From Pseudomonas simiae (GTDB lineage Bacteria; Pseudomonadota; Gammaproteobacteria; Pseudomonadales; Pseudomonadaceae), in the NCBI RefSeq assembly GCF_900111895.1, contig NZ_FOKB01000002.1, forward strand, positions 558,001 through 622,000: a stretch of DNA of 64,000 bases. Direction: 5' to 3'. Position 1 is the stretch's first letter. Each line of letters starts with the position of its first letter. Shown piece by piece: positions 36,626-46,197 of the stretch. Under the pieces are notes generated by a model that did not search any database, was not told where the DNA came from, and saw only the letters and a program-made list of their open reading frames with translations. The translations under genes and the position numbers were made by a program.

Positions 36626-36653
36626 GGAACCGCTTCGACTTAAATGCCACATA
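36626..36653 (+). promoter_or_regulatory. Perfect hrp box (HrpL-dependent promoter) 2
   Basis: GGAACC at 36626-36631, 15 bases, CCACATA at 36647-36653. Full match to GGAACC-N15/16-CCACNNA, in the sense orientation, 32 bp before the ATG of the 64-residue gene. Confidence 0.85.
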
Positions 36654-36685
36654 AAATGCTGAAACCTACCTAGATTGGGTCGAGG

Positions 36686-36880
36686 ATGAAAATACACATT
36701 CCTGTGTTGGAAAACATGTTGGCCATGGCAAGGCAGCATGTAGCGCTGGAACAGGAAGCCGCTCGCAAGTACAAGCGCGATCAACGGGTGGATGAGCAGG
36801 CGGGCGCGAAGATTGAAATGCCAGCCGAGGACACGAATCGCACTATTCAGTTTGATGAGCCAAAAAAAAACCCACCGTGA
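36686..36880 (+). CDS. Small hypothetical protein, 64 aa, downstream of an hrp box
   Basis: Not recognised. The product is highly charged and predicted helical through residues 8-45 (MLAMARQHVALEQEAARKYK), without Cys, Trp or a membrane segment. A GAGG abuts the ATG directly with no spacer, which is poor; an internal ATG at 36716 (residue 11) is a possible true start with GGAA in front. Evidence for a real gene is the perfect hrp box 32 bp upstream and a strong terminator at its stop. It may encode a small HrpL-regulated chaperone, regulator or secreted peptide; nothing decides between these. Confidence 0.5.
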   Translation: MKIHIPVLENMLAMARQHVALEQEAARKYKRDQRVDEQAGAKIEMPAEDTNRTIQFDEPKKNPP

Positions 36881-36893
36881 GGTGGGTTTTTTT
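36864..36893. terminator. Bidirectional terminator
   Basis: AACCCACC / GGTGGGTT stem with GTGA loop, A run on one side and T run on the other. It serves both the 64-residue gene and the convergent OmpA-family lipoprotein gene. The stop of the small gene lies inside it. Confidence 0.92.
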
Positions 36894-36909
36894 AACCAAT
36901 GCCAATCAA

Positions 36910-37695
36910 TCAGTTAGCAACGGAAGACCGTGGCTTGACCGGCTGGTTGTCGTTGGAGATAGTCACTTCAACGCGACGGTTCATGGCACGGCCCGACACG
37001 CTGCCGTTGTCGGCAACCGGGTATTCCTTGCCGTAGCCCTGGGTCACGATGCGCGAGATATCCACGCCTTGTTGAGCCAGTGCGCGTTGTACCGAAGCCG
37101 CACGACGCTCGGACAGGCTCTGGTTGTACGAATCGGAACCGGTGCTGTCGGTGTAGCCTTCGACGATCACTTTGCGATCCGGGTTGTCGCGCAGGAACTG
37201 AGCCAGTTTGGTGATGTTCACCAGGCCGCTGGATTTCAGGTCAGACTTGTTGGTGGCGAACAGCACGTCACCGAAGGTCACCAGCGTACCGCGATCGGTC
37301 TGCTTGGCGTTCAGGCTGTCCTGCAGTTGCTTGATCTGCGCATCGCGGGCATCCAGCAAGGCGCGGGCACGCTCGTCGCCAGCGTTTTTCAGCTTGGCTT
37401 CGGATTCACGCAGCACGATGGTGTCTTTGGCCACTTCAACGCGCTGGTTGGTCAGGTAAGCCAGTTGGTCGACTTTCTTCTCGTCTTCCTTGTCGCGGTA
37501 GGCCTTGTCAGCCTTGTCCAGCCATTCGCTGGCGTCCTTGGTTTCCAGGGCCGCGAGCTTAGTGGCTTGCGGGTTGGTCTGCAGGGACGAGAAGTTGGTC
37601 CGTGCATTTTCCAGGTTCGCGTTTGGCGGGGTGGAGCAGGCCGCCAGTGCAACGCTCATCGCCAGCAGGGCAGGGATCATCAATTGTTTACGCAT
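36910..37695 (-). CDS. OmpA-family outer-membrane lipoprotein with DUF4398 region
   Basis: A 261-residue lipoprotein (lipobox ALAAC, Cys20). The mature N-terminal part is helical and DUF4398-like, with a coiled segment (RARALLDARDAQIKQLQDSL). The C-terminal half is an OmpA peptidoglycan-binding domain (VTFGDVLFATNKSDLKSSG; VEGYTDSTGSDSYNQSLSERRA; GYGKEYPVADN). It tethers the outer membrane to peptidoglycan. It matches what is recalled of the P. aeruginosa PA3692 protein, called lipotoxin F (LptF); that name clashes with the LPS-export LptF, so no symbol is given. It is downstream of, and likely co-transcribed with, the small DUF4398 lipoprotein. Confidence 0.9.
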   Translation of the reverse strand: MRKQLMIPALLAMSVALAACSTPPNANLENARTNFSSLQTNPQATKLAALETKDASEWLDKADKAYRDKEDEKKVDQLAYLTNQRVEVAKDTIVLRESEAKLKNAGDERARALLDARDAQIKQLQDSLNAKQTDRGTLVTFGDVLFATNKSDLKSSGLVNITKLAQFLRDNPDRKVIVEGYTDSTGSDSYNQSLSERRAASVQRALAQQGVDISRIVTQGYGKEYPVADNGSVSGRAMNRRVEVTISNDNQPVKPRSSVAN

Positions 37696-37750
37696 AGTCG
37701 TGTCGTCCTTTCAATTCGATATCAGGTGCGATTTGGTCACAGGAAGCGTC

Positions 37751-38176
37751 TTACTTCTGCTGGATAGCAGCCGGACGCATGCCTTCCTTACGCAACTCAT
37801 CAACAGCCTTCTGGGAATCCTTCACAGCCTGTTCAGCCTTGGCGGCTTGAGCCTTGCGTTCTGCGACGCGAGCGTCCCACTCGGCTTGTTCAGCCAACTG
37901 GCGAGCTTTGTCGTAGTTCTTGTCGTGCATGGCAATTTCGGCTTCTTTGAGCTTGTCCTGGGCCGACTTCATTTCCACAGCCGCGTACTCAGTGCCGCCA
38001 GCGCTGACGGCGCTGTTCACGGCGGACTGGGTGACCGCGTACTGCTCGGTCGGAGGGTTGCCGGCGCAGCCCGCCAGGACGAAGCTGGTGCCGATTGCCA
38101 GCGCGGCCAATTTAAGCCCGCGCAGGTGGTTAAACGAGGATTTGGCAGTGCTGGTCTTCATCGTCTTCAACTCCAT
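37751..38176 (-). CDS. DUF4398 lipoprotein, 141 aa
   Basis: A lipoprotein with lipobox VLAGC (Cys37) after a long basic signal region. The mature part is one long helical, Ala/Lys/Glu-rich coiled-coil-like stretch (AVEMKSAQDKLKEAEIAMHD...), the DUF4398 pattern shared with the N-terminal part of the next protein. The ATG at 38176 has AGGAG seven bases upstream; a second ATG five codons on would shorten the signal region. Envelope-stability partner of the OmpA-family lipoprotein by context. Confidence 0.87.
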   Translation of the reverse strand: MELKTMKTSTAKSSFNHLRGLKLAALAIGTSFVLAGCAGNPPTEQYAVTQSAVNSAVSAGGTEYAAVEMKSAQDKLKEAEIAMHDKNYDKARQLAEQAEWDARVAERKAQAAKAEQAVKDSQKAVDELRKEGMRPAAIQQK

Positions 38177-38402
38177 TGGATAACTCCTGAAAAACATTAA
38201 AATCCATGTCACTGGTCTGCGGCGGCGGGGCTGGCACTGGTGCACAAATTGCCCTTTAAAACGACCGTTCCAAGTGATGGCTTACTGGCTGTGACCGGAG
38301 GCTTTTTTCAAAAGTTCAGAGAAGATGGCGATTTGCCTAAAAAAATATCTGACTGATTGGTCAGCATAAAAAATTGGAACTTCTGCGTTGCGCAGTGGTA
38401 CG

Positions 38403-38423
38403 CCGGGCCCGTCAGGAGCCCGG
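38403..38423 (-). terminator. Possible 3' hairpin of the pilin-accessory-like gene
   Basis: CCGGGC / GCCCGG arms around an ambiguous loop, just past the stop on the minus strand. There is no T run, so support is weak. Confidence 0.3.
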
Positions 38424-38446
38424 AATACAGGGGTTTGGTAGGGGTG

Positions 38447-38791
38447 TCAGTGTTTCTGCTCGTCAGCGCTCGCCGACAAATCATGCAGATAGCGGCGCGA
38501 CAGCGTCAGAAAACGTGGGGTAGGGCCGACGTCCTCGTACAGCGGATCGCCTTCTTCATCGGTGGCAATCACCTGCTGGCCCTTGATGTAAGGGAAGCTG
38601 GCTTCCAGCTCTTCAAGGGCGGCACCGATCAACTCACCGAGCAATTCTTCAGGGTGGCGTTTGGGGTACATCTCGGTAATGGCCGCCAGCCGCGCGGCGG
38701 ACTCCATATCCAGATGGATGGCGTATTCGGTCTTGGTCAGGCGACCCTTGGCGTTCTCTTCCCAGTGCTGGGCCAGTTCTCGAATTTTCAT
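38447..38791 (-). CDS. Small conserved acidic protein (annotated elsewhere as pilin accessory), 114 aa
   Basis: A cytoplasmic-looking 114-residue protein rich in Glu. It begins KIRELAQHWEENAKGRLTK and contains a ribbon-helix-helix-like helical middle (LDMESAARLAAITEMYPKRHPEELLGELIGAALEELE, partly quoted). In Pseudomonas genomes such proteins carry names like type 1 pili tip component, with no direct support here. The middle would also fit a DNA-binding or structural role. The ATG at 38791 follows GAGG at six bases. Divergent from ppc. Confidence 0.75.
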   Translation of the reverse strand: MKIRELAQHWEENAKGRLTKTEYAIHLDMESAARLAAITEMYPKRHPEELLGELIGAALEELEASFPYIKGQQVIATDEEGDPLYEDVGPTPRFLTLSRRYLHDLSASADEQKH

Positions 38792-38976
38792 GGCAACCTC
38801 AATGAAGCCCGCGTTTAGCAGGCGGTGATGAGTGTCCAGTCGCCTGCGTGGATAAACGCGACGACTTAACCTTGAGACTAGCCGCAACTCACAAGGTTTA
38901 AAGTCTTGTCATAAATTGATGCTGGCGGCACTCTGGCAAACCTGCGCGTCCCGGATTTCTGGCTGGAGATTGGCTG

Positions 38977-41604
38977 ATGAGTGATATCGATGCACGCTTG
39001 CGTGAGGATGTTCACCTGCTGGGTGAGCTGTTGGGCAACACCATTCGAGAGCAGTACGGCGATGATTTCCTCGACAAGATCGAGCAGATCCGCAAAGGCG
39101 CCAAGGCGGACCGTCGGGGAGCCGGGGATGAGCTGAGCACCCGCCTCAACCAGTTGCAGGAAAATGAACTGTTGCCGGTAGCACGGGCGTTCAACCAGTT
39201 TCTCAACCTGGCCAACATCGCCGAGCAGTACCAACTGATCCACCGGCGTGATGAGTCCCAGCCGGCACCGTTCGAGTCCCGCGTATTGCCCGAGTTGCTG
39301 GCGCGCCTGCAAAGCGAAGGCCACAGCAACGAATCCCTGGCCCGCCAGTTGGGCCGCCTGGAGATCGAACTGGTGCTCACCGCCCACCCTACCGAAGTGG
39401 CGCGTCGCACCCTGATCCAGAAATACGATGCCATCGCCGCCCAACTGGCGGCGCAGGATCACCGCGACCTCACCACCGCAGAGCGCGAGCAGATCCGCCA
39501 GCGCCTGCAACGCTTGATCGCCGAGGCCTGGCACACCGAAGAAATCCGCCGCACTCGGCCCACGCCGGTGGACGAAGCCAAGTGGGGCTTTGCGGTGATC
39601 GAGCATTCGCTGTGGCACGCGATACCCAATTATCTGCGCAAGGCCGATCAGGCGCTGCATGCCGCCACCGGTTTGCGCTTGCCCCTGGAAGCCGCGCCGA
39701 TCCGCTTTGCCTCGTGGATGGGCGGCGACCGTGACGGCAACCCGAATGTCACGGCGCCGGTCACCCGTGAAGTCTTACTGTTGGCGCGTTGGATGGCTGC
39801 CGACCTCTACCTGCGCGATATCGACCACTTGGCCTCCGAGCTGTCGATGCAGCAAGCCAGCCCGGCGTTGCAGGCCAAGGTCGGTGATAGCGTCGAACCT
39901 TATCGCGCCTTGCTCAAGCAACTGCGCGAGCGCCTGCGGGCGACGCGCCAATGGGCGCACACCGCGTTGAGCAGCAGTACCCCGGCGCCGGCCGACGTAT
40001 TGCAGAACAACCGTGACCTGCTGGAGCCGCTGGAGCTGTGCTATCACTCGCTACACGCGTGCGGCATGGGGGTGATTGCCGATGGCCCGTTGCTCGACTG
40101 CCTGCGTCGGGCGGTGACGTTCGGGCTGTTCCTGGTGCGTCTGGATGTGCGTCAGGATTCCAGTCGCCATTCGGCAGCCATGACGGAAATCACCGATTAC
40201 CTCGGCCTGGGTCGGTACGAGGACTGGGACGAAGAGGCCCGTATCAGTTTCCTGATGAAGGAACTGGCTAACCGTAGACCCCTGCTGCCGGGCTATTTCA
40301 AGCCGTCGGCGGACACTGCCGAGGTGCTCAACACCTGTAAGGAAATCGCCGCCGCACCGGCTGCATCGTTGGGCTCTTATGTCATCTCCATGGCCGGCGC
40401 TGCCTCGGACGTGCTTGCGGTGCAACTGTTGCTTAAAGAGTCGGGCGTGCAACGGCCGATGCGTGTGGTGCCGCTGTTCGAAACCCTGGCCGACCTGGAT
40501 AACGCCGGCCCGGTGATCGAGCAACTGTTGCTGTTGCCGGGCTATCGCACGCGTTTGCAAGGGCCGCAGGAAGTGATGATCGGCTACTCGGACTCGGCCA
40601 AGGACGCCGGCACTACCGCGGCAGCCTGGGCACAGTACCGCGCGCAGGAACGGCTGGTGGATATCTGCCGTGAGCAGCAGGTGGAGCTGCTGTTGTTCCA
40701 CGGTCGGGGCGGCACCGTTGGCCGTGGCGGCGGCCCGGCCCACGCTGCGATCCTGTCGCAGCCACCGGGTTCGGTGGCGGGGCGGTTCCGCACCACCGAA
40801 CAGGGCGAGATGATCCGCTTCAAGTTCGGCCTGCCGGATATCGCCGAGCAGAACCTCAATCTCTATCTGGCTGCGGTATTGGAAGCGACCCTGCTGCCAC
40901 CACCGCCGCCAGAGCCGGCCTGGCGCCATTTGATGGATGAATTGGCGGCAGACGGTGTCAGCGCTTACCGCGCCGTGGTGCGGGAAAATCCGCAGTTCGT
41001 CGAGTATTTCCGCCAATCCACGCCGGAACAGGAGCTGGGTCGCTTGCCTCTGGGCAGTCGCCCGGCCAAACGCCGTGCGGGTGGAATTGAAAGCTTGCGT
41101 GCGATTCCCTGGATCTTCGGCTGGACCCAGACTCGCCTGATGCTGCCGGCCTGGCTCGGGTGGGAGGCGGCGCTGAGCAAGGCGCTGGAACGCGGAGAAG
41201 GCGAGCTGCTGGGGCAGATGCGCGAGCAGTGGCCGTTCTTCCGTACCCGCATCGACATGTTGGAAATGGTGCTGGCCAAAGCCGATGCCGATATCGCCCG
41301 CCTGTATGACGAGCGCCTGGTGCAGCCGGACCTGCTGCCATTGGGTGCACATCTGCGCGACCTATTGTCGCAGGCGTGCAGCGTGGTGCTTGGCCTGACC
41401 GGCCAGTCGCAACTGTTGGCCCATAGCCCGGACACCCTGGAGTTCATCCGATTGCGCAACACCTACCTTGACCCCTTGCACTTGCTGCAGGCCGAGTTGC
41501 TGGCGCGCTCACGCCAGCAGGAAGCGGCACAGGACAGCCCTCTGGAACAGGCGCTGCTGGTCTCCGTGGCCGGTATCGCCGCTGGTTTGCGTAACACTGG
41601 CTAG
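38977..41604 (+). CDS. ppc: Phosphoenolpyruvate carboxylase
   Basis: Carboxylates PEP to oxaloacetate, refilling the TCA cycle. The 875-residue product has the catalytic His in [13 protein letters not shown], the PEP-site [14 protein letters not shown], the mobile-loop motif [15 protein letters not shown], and the typical C-terminus LRNTG. Length is normal. GGAGA lies about nine bases before the ATG. It appears monocistronic. Confidence 0.96.
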   Translation: MSDIDARLREDVHLLGELLGNTIREQYGDDFLDKIEQIRKGAKADRRGAGDELSTRLNQLQENELLPVARAFNQFLNLANIAEQYQLIHRRDESQPAPFESRVLPELLARLQSEGHSNESLARQLGRLEIELVLTAHPTEVARRTLIQKYDAIAAQLAAQDHRDLTTAEREQIRQRLQRLIAEAWHTEEIRRTRPTPVDEAKWGFAVIEHSLWHAIPNYLRKADQALHAATGLRLPLEAAPIRFASWMGGDRDGNPNVTAPVTREVLLLARWMAADLYLRDIDHLASELSMQQASPALQAKVGDSVEPYRALLKQLRERLRATRQWAHTALSSSTPAPADVLQNNRDLLEPLELCYHSLHACGMGVIADGPLLDCLRRAVTFGLFLVRLDVRQDSSRHSAAMTEITDYLGLGRYEDWDEEARISFLMKELANRRPLLPGYFKPSADTAEVLNTCKEIAAAPAASLGSYVISMAGAASDVLAVQLLLKESGVQRPMRVVPLFETLADLDNAGPVIEQLLLLPGYRTRLQGPQEVMIGYSDSAKDAGTTAAAWAQYRAQERLVDICREQQVELLLFHGRGGTVGRGGGPAHAAILSQPPGSVAGRFRTTEQGEMIRFKFGLPDIAEQNLNLYLAAVLEATLLPPPPPEPAWRHLMDELAADGVSAYRAVVRENPQFVEYFRQSTPEQELGRLPLGSRPAKRRAGGIESLRAIPWIFGWTQTRLMLPAWLGWEAALSKALERGEGELLGQMREQWPFFRTRIDMLEMVLAKADADIARLYDERLVQPDLLPLGAHLRDLLSQACSVVLGLTGQSQLLAHSPDTLEFIRLRNTYLDPLHLLQAELLARSRQQEAAQDSPLEQALLVSVAGIAAGLRNTG

Positions 41605-41645
41605 GGTTTTTTGCGTGTTCTCAATAGCTTGCAGATAAACCACGG

Positions 41646-41669
41646 CGGCCGCCCTGAAACGGGCGGCCG
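41646..41669 (+). terminator. Probable 3' hairpin of ppc
   Basis: A perfect 9-bp GC stem, CGGCCGCCC / GGGCGGCCG, loop TGAAAC, 40 bp after the ppc stop. Only a short T stretch follows. Confidence 0.5.
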
Positions 41670-41781
41670 GCGTTTATGGGGCCGGGTTGCACCCAGGCAC
41701 ACCCTACCTATGACGTAAGCGCTGCGCGGGTTCCTGCGACTTTTGGCGGCTTGTGTGGTTAAGGCCTGCTGTGTATCTTGA

Positions 41782-42549
<768 letters not shown>

Positions 42550-42571
42550 TCCCTCTGCCGGCTACACGGAT

Positions 42572-42600
42572 AACGGCCCGCTTGCGGGCCGTTGTTGTTT
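42572..42600 (+). terminator. Intrinsic terminator of adk
   Basis: AACGGCCCGC / GCGGGCCGTT stem followed by GTTGTTT. Sits between adk and tsaB. Confidence 0.75.
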
Positions 42601-42639
42601 ATACTGGCGCACTTTTTTTCGACTTGGACACCTACACCG

Positions 42640-43326
42640 ATGAGCACCCTGCTGGCCCTGGACACCGCGACTGAAGCTTGCTCCGTTGCCTTGCTGCACG
42701 ATGGCAAGGTAACGAGCCACTACGAGGTGATCCCGCGCCTGCATGCGCAGAAGCTGTTGCCAATGATCAAGCAACTGCTGGAAGACGCCGGCACTACGCT
42801 GGCAGCGGTAGATGCCATCGCCTTCGGCCGTGGCCCGGGTGCGTTTACCGGTGTGCGTATCGCTATCGGCGTGGTGCAGGGCCTGGCGTTTGCCCTGGAG
42901 CGCCCGGTGCTGCCGGTGTCCAACCTTGCCATGCTGGCGCAGCGCGCCTTGCGTGAACACGGCGCCCAGCAGGTGGCAGCGGCCATCGATGCGCGTATGG
43001 ATGAAGTCTATTGGGGCTGCTACCGCGAAACAGCGGGTGAAATGCGCCTGGTCGGTGTGGAAGCCGTGCAGGCACCGGAGTCATCGGTATTGCCTGTCGA
43101 TGCCAGCGGCGACTGGTTCGGTGCTGGCACCGGCTGGGGTTATGGCGAGCGCATCGCTGTGCCGTTGGTGGGCCAGGATGCGGCGATGTTGCCCCACGCT
43201 GAAGACTTGTTGACCCTCGCGCGCTTCGCGTTCGAACGCGGCGAGGCGATTCCTGCAGACCAGGCTGCACCTGTGTACCTGCGCGATAAAGTGGCGCAGA
43301 CCAAGGCCGAACGCGGGATTATTTGA
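42640..43326 (+). CDS. tsaB: tRNA t6A biosynthesis protein TsaB
   Basis: Partner of TsaD in forming N6-threonylcarbamoyladenosine at tRNA position 37. The 228-residue product has the ASKHA-type N-terminus LLALDTATEACSVALLHDG and the TsaB pattern FGRGPGAFTGVRIAIGVVQGLA. Start at 42640 (MSTLLALD). The adk-tsaB pairing is, from memory, also that of P. aeruginosa. Confidence 0.94.
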   Translation: MSTLLALDTATEACSVALLHDGKVTSHYEVIPRLHAQKLLPMIKQLLEDAGTTLAAVDAIAFGRGPGAFTGVRIAIGVVQGLAFALERPVLPVSNLAMLAQRALREHGAQQVAAAIDARMDEVYWGCYRETAGEMRLVGVEAVQAPESSVLPVDASGDWFGAGTGWGYGERIAVPLVGQDAAMLPHAEDLLTLARFAFERGEAIPADQAAPVYLRDKVAQTKAERGII

Positions 43327-43486
43327 CGCCAAAAATGATGGCAGTTTGGGGCTAACTTCACCAATCGTCAGAATTTGCCCCCGATTTAAAACCTTTTTCA
43401 AATTATGTGTTCTAGTTATCACCAGAGTATTTGCGCACCACGGATGATGCTGCCAAAATGCCACTACTGATAGCGAGTTCGCGCCC

Positions 43487-43777
43487 ATGCGTATTGATGG
43501 CTTTTCCTCACAGTCCTACCCAATCAAGCGCAAGCCGCGTAAGGCAAACGTCACGGTAGACGAGTCCGTCGAGGATTCGCCGGACTTCATCGAGGTCCAG
43601 TCCGACGCGCAGGCCAACGCTCAAGCACGCATCAGTGGTCTTCCCGCCCGTCAGCAAGACATGGTCTTCCCGCGCTCCATGAGCAAAAGCGTCGCCACCG
43701 CCCTGGCCAGCTACCTGACCACCGCCGGTTTTGTCGAATGGGATATGGAAGTGCTGGGCCTCGACATCCACATCTGA
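43487..43777 (+). CDS. Conserved hypothetical protein, 96 aa
   Basis: No family recognised. Polar, partly disordered N-terminal half with basic and then acidic stretches. The C-terminal segment (SVATALASYLTTAGFVEWDMEVLGLDIHI, partly quoted) looks folded. The stop overlaps the start of the DUF72 gene in TGATG, so the two are coupled. Confidence 0.75.
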   Translation: MRIDGFSSQSYPIKRKPRKANVTVDESVEDSPDFIEVQSDAQANAQARISGLPARQQDMVFPRSMSKSVATALASYLTTAGFVEWDMEVLGLDIHI

Positions 43778-44637
43778 TGCGTCTGCCTTACTACCTCGGT
43801 TGCCCGTCCTGGAGTGAAAACGCCTGGCGAGAGTACCTGTACCCCGCCGATGCCCGTTCCAGCGACTACCTTGCGCTTTACGCCCAGGTCTTCAACGCCG
43901 TTGAAGGCAACACCACGTTCTATGCCCGCCCATCGACCGCCACGGTGCAACGCTGGGCTGAGATCATGCCCGACGATTTCCGTTTCACGGCCAAGTTTCC
44001 CGGTGATATCAGCCACAGCGGCAACCTGATTGAACAGCTACCGGCTGCGGAAAGCTTTGTCGGCTTGATGAGCCCATTGGGTGAGCGCGTATCGCCGCTG
44101 TGGTTGCAGCTGCCCGCGACGTTCACACCGCAGCGTCTGGGGGAGTTGGCAGGCTTCATTGATGGTTTGGAGCGGCCCCTGGCGGTGGAAGTACGCCATC
44201 AGGCGTTCTTCGCCAAAGGCGACGCGGAGCGCATGCTTAACCGCTTGTTACGGGATCGGGGCGTGGAGCGTATCTGCCTGGACCCGCGCGCGTTGTTCAG
44301 TTGCACCTCTACAACGGCTGCCGTACTGCACGCCCAGTCGAAAAAACCCAAGGTGCCCCCCCGGCCGGCGGCACTGACGCAGTTTCCTCAGGTGCGTTTT
44401 ATCGGTCATCCCGAACTGGAAGCCAACGATCCGTTTCTGGTGCCTTGGGTGGAAAAAGTCGCAGGTTGGATCGAAGAAGGCCGCACCCCCTACGTATTCC
44501 TGCACACCTCGGATAACCGCCTCGCCGCCCAACTGGCCCTGCGTTTTCATGACCAGTTGATGGCGCGTCTGCCCGGTCTGCCAGCCTTACCTGTGCTGGA
44601 TCGTGCCCCCGCCGTGGAGCAACTGGGGTTACTCTAG
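43777..44637 (+). CDS. DUF72 family protein (YecE-like)
   Basis: A 286-residue TIM-barrel-like DUF72 protein. It opens YYLGCPSWSENAWREYLYP and has the family segment FNAVEGNTTFYARPS and the near-terminal TPYVFLHTSDN. Biochemical function unknown. Start at 43777 in TGATG overlap with the 96-residue gene; the 39 bases further upstream are shadow frame. Confidence 0.88.
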   Translation: MRLPYYLGCPSWSENAWREYLYPADARSSDYLALYAQVFNAVEGNTTFYARPSTATVQRWAEIMPDDFRFTAKFPGDISHSGNLIEQLPAAESFVGLMSPLGERVSPLWLQLPATFTPQRLGELAGFIDGLERPLAVEVRHQAFFAKGDAERMLNRLLRDRGVERICLDPRALFSCTSTTAAVLHAQSKKPKVPPRPAALTQFPQVRFIGHPELEANDPFLVPWVEKVAGWIEEGRTPYVFLHTSDNRLAAQLALRFHDQLMARLPGLPALPVLDRAPAVEQLGLL

Positions 44638-44664
44638 GGCTCCTTTCCCCGCCAGGAGCCAGAC

Positions 44665-45492
44665 ATGGATGCCCAAACCCTTCGCGCCGAAACCTTCAAG
44701 GCCCTGCATGAGCGTGACCGTGCGTTCGTGATGCCCAACCCGTGGGATGCAGGCTCTGCAGTGATGCTGGCCAGCCTGGGGTTCGAAGCCCTCGCCACCA
44801 CCAGTGCGGGCTGCGCGTTCAGCCTGGCGCGCCCGGATGCGGAAGGGGCGTTGTCCCTGGAAGACACCTTGATCAATGCCAGCATGATTGCCAAGGCCAC
44901 GGCGTTGCCGGTATCGGCGGATCTGGAGAACGGCTTCAGCGACACCCCGAAAGGCTGCGCCCAGACCATCCTGCGTGCCGCTGCCACCGGTATCGTCGGC
45001 GGTTCCATCGAAGACGCGACGGGCATTGCCGCTGACCCGATCTATCCTTTCGACCTGTCCGTGGAGCGCGTCGAAGCTGCGGTGGCCGCCGCGCGCAGCT
45101 TGCCATTTCCCTTTACCCTGACCGCCCGCGCGGAAAATCTCCTGCATGGTCGCCTGGATTTACCCGACACCATCCGCCGTCTGCAAGCCTACGCCGAAGC
45201 CGGTGCCGACGTGCTGTATGCGCCGGCCCTGCGCAGTGCCGAGGAAGTGCTGGCGGTGGTCGAGGCGGTGGCGCCCAAACCGGTGAACGTATTGATGTCT
45301 GGCGGCTTGAACCTCAGCGTCGCGCAGCTCAGCGCGATGGGTGTGCGGCGCATCAGCGTCGGCTCGGCCCTGGCGTTGGCTGCCTATGGTGAGTTCTATC
45401 GCGCAGCCCAGGAAGTGTACGAACTGGGCACGTTCACCTTTACCGAGCGCAAGATGCCGTTCAGGCAGGCCAATCAGTTCTTCAAGGGCTAA
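44665..45492 (+). CDS. Isocitrate lyase/PEP mutase superfamily enzyme
   Basis: A 275-residue (beta/alpha)8 enzyme that would cleave or form a C-C or C-P bond next to a carboxylate with Mg2+. Motifs: MPNPWDAGSAVMLASLGFEALATTSAG (partly quoted), metal-site Asp/Glu in VSADLENGFSD and GGSIEDATG, and TARAENLLHG. The KKCGH active-site loop of true isocitrate and methylisocitrate lyases is missing, so an oxaloacetate decarboxylase or carboxyPEP-mutase-like role is more likely. The exact substrate cannot be assigned. Confidence 0.82.
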   Translation: MDAQTLRAETFKALHERDRAFVMPNPWDAGSAVMLASLGFEALATTSAGCAFSLARPDAEGALSLEDTLINASMIAKATALPVSADLENGFSDTPKGCAQTILRAAATGIVGGSIEDATGIAADPIYPFDLSVERVEAAVAAARSLPFPFTLTARAENLLHGRLDLPDTIRRLQAYAEAGADVLYAPALRSAEEVLAVVEAVAPKPVNVLMSGGLNLSVAQLSAMGVRRISVGSALALAAYGEFYRAAQEVYELGTFTFTERKMPFRQANQFFKG

Positions 45493-45495
45493 GGG

Positions 45496-46194
45496 GTGAG
45501 TTTTTTCAAAGTGACAGGCGTGTTGCTGATCCTGGCCGGCGCCTGTGCCGTTGGCGTTTGGCGTGGCTGGGTGCCGCTGCCGGCCGATTGGAACCCGTGG
45601 GCACCGTTGGATGTGCGCGCTAGCCCGAATCTGTTGACGCGCTACAAGCTGGGGCGTCTGCAGGATGACCCGGCGTTGTGCGACCAGGTGCTGGTAACCT
45701 CGGGCCTGCGCGTCAGCCATCAAGCCGATACGCCCGCCGATGCCGCGTGTCCGCTGCGCAATACTTTGCGCGTTCAGGGGGCGGCAGTTGGACTCAGCAG
45801 CAGTTTTCTCGCCAGTTGCCCGCTGGCGGTGGCATTCGCGCTGTTCGAGCGCCACAGCCTGCAACCGGCGGCCCAGGCCGTGTTCGGCCAGGCGGTGACG
45901 CGGGTCGATCATCTAGGCAGCTTTGCCTGCCGCAATATGTATAACCGCGCCGAAGGGCGACTCAGCCAGCATGCGTCGGCCAATGCCCTGGACATTGCCG
46001 GTTTCCGCCTGGCGGACGGTCGCACTGTCAGCGTGCTCAGGGATTGGCCGGGGGAGGGGGAGAAGGCGCGGTTCTTGCGAGAGGTCCGCGATAGCGCCTG
46101 CGATGATTTCAACGTGGTGCTGAGCCCGGACTACAACGCCGCGCACCGCAACCATTTTCATCTGGATATGGGGCGTTGGTGGGTGTGTCGCTGA
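45496..46194 (+). CDS. Extensin-like C-terminal domain protein, putative LAS-type metallohydrolase
   Basis: A 232-residue protein with an N-terminal hydrophobic signal/anchor (VTGVLLILAGACAVGVW) and an Extensin-like_C domain. Visible in it are SQHASANALDIAG, an SxHxxxxAxD-type metal site, and HRNHFHLDMG, an HxH pair. Together they resemble the LAS/D-Ala-D-Ala peptidase active site, so cell-wall hydrolysis in the periplasm is plausible. Conserved cysteines (CDQV, ACPL, SCPL, FACRN, SACDDF, WVCR) suggest disulfides. GTG start at 45496, four bases after the previous stop. Convergent with the next gene, three bases between stops. Confidence 0.82.
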   Translation: MSFFKVTGVLLILAGACAVGVWRGWVPLPADWNPWAPLDVRASPNLLTRYKLGRLQDDPALCDQVLVTSGLRVSHQADTPADAACPLRNTLRVQGAAVGLSSSFLASCPLAVAFALFERHSLQPAAQAVFGQAVTRVDHLGSFACRNMYNRAEGRLSQHASANALDIAGFRLADGRTVSVLRDWPGEGEKARFLREVRDSACDDFNVVLSPDYNAAHRNHFHLDMGRWWVCR

Positions 46195-46197
46195 CTG

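Noticed and set aside
38349..38364. CTGAC / GTCAG inverted repeat in the 270-bp gap upstream of the DUF4398 lipoprotein gene
   Set aside because: Five-base arms with six bases between are too short to call an operator. The rest of this gap shows only an AT-rich stretch and a weak hairpin.
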